7,146 nt of DNA from Elusimicrobiota bacterium. Its GTDB lineage: Bacteria > Elusimicrobiota > Elusimicrobia > Elusimicrobiales > UBA9959. A program made the translations under genes and the position numbers. Below, piece after piece: positions 5,791 through 7,146 of the stretch; the stretch's first letter is position 1, and each line of letters begins with the position of its first letter. The DNA lies in NCBI GenBank assembly GCA_003450815.1, contig DMES01000029.1:8878-16023 (forward strand). The letters run 5' to 3'. The notes beneath the pieces are model-generated. The model did no database searches and was not told where the DNA came from. It saw nothing but the letters and a program-made list of their open reading frames with translations.

Positions 5791-5837
5791 AAGTAAAAAG
5801 GGCCGTCTCCATAGGTTTGGGGACGGCCCTTTTACTT
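5791..5837. terminator. Strong bidirectional intrinsic terminator between convergent genes
   Basis: GGGCCGTCTCC (5800-5810) pairs with GGGGACGGCCC (5819-5829) over 11 bp with one G-U pair and the loop ATAGGTTT. The stem extends through A-rich (5791-5799) and T-rich (5830-5837) flanks with one bulged A. On the plus strand the stem is followed by TTTTACTTT, and on the minus strand by CTTTTTACTT, so it can stop both the exported-protein gene and ornithine carbamoyltransferase. It begins 8 bp after the TAG of the former. Confidence 0.9.
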
Positions 5838-5901
5838 TCAGAATCTGCAGGATACAATAGGTGAAGTCCTGAATGGTCTTCGCTCACTTTCCTACGGCTA
5901 G

Positions 5902-6906
5902 TCAGTGACCGAGAGTCGCTACCATTACGGCTTTGATAGTGTGCATCCGGTTTTCCGCCTGATCAAAAGCGATGCAGGCTTTTGATTCAAAAACATCTTC
6001 GGTAACTTCAATGCCGTTCCGCAGCCCGAACTGCTCGGATACCTGTTTGCCGACTTTGGTGTCCGCGTTGTGGAAAGCCGGCAGGCAGTGCATGAATTTA
6101 ACATCCGGGTTGCCGGATTTTTTCATAACCTCCAGGTTGACCTGGTACGGCTTTAACAATTTAATTCTTTCTTCCCAGACTTCTTTAGGTTCGCCCATGG
6201 AAACCCAGACATCGGTATGTATGTAGTCCGCGCCTTTAACGGCTTCAGCGATCTTGTCGGTAATGGTAACGCGGGCGCCGGAGCCTTCGGCTATTTTTCT
6301 GCAGGTTTTGATCAGGTCCGCGTCGGGCTGCAGGCTTTTAGGGGCGCCTATCCGCACATCCATTCCCAGAATACAGCCTACCGTCAAAAGAGATCTGCCC
6401 ATGTTGAACCTGGCATCGCCGAGATATGCGTAAGAGATCTGCTCTAAGGGTTTGGTGCAGTGTTCAGTCATGGTCAGCACATCGGCCATCATCTGGGTCG
6501 GGTGCCATTCGTTCGTCAGACCGTTCCATACTGGAACGCCGGCAAACCTGGCCAGGTCTTCCACTATCGTCTGGCCAAAACCGCGGTATTCAATACCGTC
6601 ATACATTCTGCCCAGAACACGGGCGGTATCCTTAACCGTTTCCTTGTGTCCCAGCTGGCTGCCTGTAGGTTCAAGGTAGGTCACATGAGCGCCCTGGTCG
6701 TGCGCGGCCACTTCAAAAGCGCAGCGGGTGCGGGTGGAGGATTTTTCAAAGATCAGTGCTATGTTCTTGCCGGCAAGTCTCGGCTGTTCTGTGCCCGCGT
6801 ATTTCGCGGCTTTGAGGTCTTTGGATAATTTTAGAAGGAAAACCAGTTCTTCTTTTGTAAAGTCAAGTTCCTTGAGGAAATTTCTATTTTTTAGATTGAA
6901 TCCCAT
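5902..6906 (-). CDS. argF: Ornithine carbamoyltransferase
   Basis: This enzyme converts carbamoyl phosphate and L-ornithine to citrulline and phosphate in the cytoplasm, usually as a trimer. At 334 residues it matches the long E. coli ArgF/ArgI type. The carbamoyl-phosphate site is complete: STRTR (57-61), R108 in EYRGF and HPTQ (135-138). The ornithine site is complete: N168 in DARFNMG, D232-S236-M237 in DVWVSMG, C274 in HCLPAFH (273-279) and R320 in AENRMHT. By recalled alignment to E. coli, F167 replaces the first Asn of DARNNMG and R171 replaces the Asn of MGNS; neither is a direct ligand. The start is ATG 6906, with AAGGAG 7 nt upstream. A TTG at 6939 in frame would lie by the -10 region and is rejected. 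No other arginine gene is adjacent, so biosynthesis (argF) or arginine deiminase breakdown (arcB) cannot be told apart. The biosynthetic name is given by similarity to the E. coli type. Confidence 0.96.
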   Translation of the reverse strand: MGFNLKNRNFLKELDFTKEELVFLLKLSKDLKAAKYAGTEQPRLAGKNIALIFEKSSTRTRCAFEVAAHDQGAHVTYLEPTGSQLGHKETVKDTARVLGRMYDGIEYRGFGQTIVEDLARFAGVPVWNGLTNEWHPTQMMADVLTMTEHCTKPLEQISYAYLGDARFNMGRSLLTVGCILGMDVRIGAPKSLQPDADLIKTCRKIAEGSGARVTITDKIAEAVKGADYIHTDVWVSMGEPKEVWEERIKLLKPYQVNLEVMKKSGNPDVKFMHCLPAFHNADTKVGKQVSEQFGLRNGIEVTEDVFESKACIAFDQAENRMHTIKAVMVATLGH

Positions 6907-6913
6907 TTTAATT

Positions 6914-6919
6914 CTCCTT
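6914..6919 (-). promoter_or_regulatory. Ribosome binding site AAGGAG for ornithine carbamoyltransferase
   Basis: On the minus strand AAGGAG stands 7 nt before the ATG at 6906 (AAGGAG-AATTAAA-ATG). It fixes the start and excludes the upstream TTG at 6939. Confidence 0.85.
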
Positions 6920-6941
6920 AAGCGGGCGGTGCAATACAAAA

Positions 6942-6947
6942 ATTATA
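6942..6947 (-). promoter_or_regulatory. -10 box for ornithine carbamoyltransferase
   Basis: A perfect TATAAT reads on the minus strand at 6947-6942, predicting initiation near 6935 and a leader of about 28 nt. The -35 position holds TTCTTC, a poor match in a T-rich tract (6963-6981). The local sequence ATTATATAAT is nearly self-complementary, so the plus strand also carries TATAAT (6946-6951), but no gene follows it. No ARG-box-like operator is obvious. Confidence 0.5.
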
Positions 6948-7008
6948 TAATACTTTGGCTTCGGGAAGAAAAAAAGGGAGCAGGGTAGATATTCGGTGAA
7001 CCTATGTA

Positions 7009-7026
7009 GGGGGCACTGAAAAAGCC
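7009..7026. mobile_element. Possible terminal sequence of an insertion element running off the right edge
   Basis: GGGGGCACTGAAAAAGCC lies 23 bp beyond the stop of a truncated minus-strand frame. CTGAAAAAG near a G-rich terminus is reminiscent of IS ends, and the left-edge palindrome read outward also contains CTGAAAAAG followed by TC. No second terminal repeat, target duplication or full transposase is in the window, so this is a tentative call from pattern alone. Confidence 0.3.
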
Positions 7027-7048
7027 ATTTTTACTTAAAGTCTCGTCG

Positions 7049-7146
7049 TTAAAATAGGCGACAAAAGTGGTAATAGCGTTTAAAAACTGCATGAAATTTG
7101 TAGGCATATGCCCAAAAAGCGTGCAGTTTTGCGTTAAACTTGTCAT
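7049..7146 (-). CDS. Possible C-terminal fragment of a transposase, 5' end outside window
   Basis: One minus-strand frame is open from the window edge (first full codon at 7144) to a TAA at 7051-7049 and gives 31 residues: DKFNAKLHAFWAYAYKFHAV, then FKRYYHFCRLF. The composition is basic and aromatic, as in the C-terminal helices of many DDE transposases, and the frame stops shortly before an IS-end-like sequence. A second frame on the same strand (67 codons, starting with the ATG at the very edge) is also open but runs on through the IS-like end into the ornithine carbamoyltransferase promoter, so I prefer the shorter one. It is too short for a family assignment. Confidence 0.3.
   Translation of the reverse strand, partial: DKFNAKLHAFWAYAYKFHAVFKRYYHFCRLF

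Noticed and set aside
6907..6939. TTG-initiated extension of ornithine carbamoyltransferase
   Set aside because: It would add 11 residues beyond the family's N-terminus, lies by the predicted transcription start, and ignores the AAGGAG positioned for ATG 6906.
6943..7146. 67-codon minus-strand open frame with ATG at the window edge
   Set aside because: It continues through the IS-like end and the ornithine carbamoyltransferase -10 region; the alternative frame ending at 7049 stops before the putative IS end and has more transposase-like composition.

Overview
This is a bacterial window with about 50% GC by eye, densely coded on both strands. I see no tRNA, rRNA, CRISPR array or intact mobile element. 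The two predicted exported proteins, both with Sec-type signal peptides, suggest a diderm, but nothing fixes the phylum. The ornithine carbamoyltransferase is of the long (about 334-residue) E. coli-like type. No single cassette or recognisable new system spans the window. It looks like ordinary chromosome with two uncharacterised exported proteins, and both edges carry short IS-end-like sequences, as is common when a metagenomic contig breaks at repeats.

Layout. 1-1288 (-): a secreted, Lys/Ser-rich protein of unknown function. 1289-1367: a divergent promoter region in which a self-complementary TTGCAA may serve both directions. 1368-2693 (+): an AGCS-family sodium:alanine/glycine symporter, followed at once by a 12-bp hairpin. 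2694-3018: a gene-free, repeat-rich spacer with a REP-like dyad of about 70 bp. 3019-3429 (+): a CheY-like stand-alone receiver. 3459-4694 (+): an MFS permease whose start codon sits among three complementary arms that can form either of two hairpins. 4695-4850: heptamer tandem repeats, then a good sigma70-type promoter and a strong Shine-Dalgarno. 4851-5783 (+): an exported protein of unknown function with an apparent internal duplication. 5791-5837: a strong bidirectional terminator between convergent genes. 5902-6906 (-): ornithine carbamoyltransferase. 6907-7146: its promoter region, then an IS-end-like sequence and what may be the C-terminal end of a transposase running off the window.

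How the genes work together. Only the receiver and the MFS permease are plausibly co-transcribed (29 bp apart). The symporter (amino-acid import) and ornithine carbamoyltransferase (citrulline/arginine metabolism) both touch amino-acid metabolism but are not linked in an operon. Two initiation styles appear side by side: 4851 and 6906 have clear Shine-Dalgarno sequences, while 1368 and 3019 have none and instead carry a -10-like hexamer 6-7 nt before the ATG, as in leaderless mRNAs.
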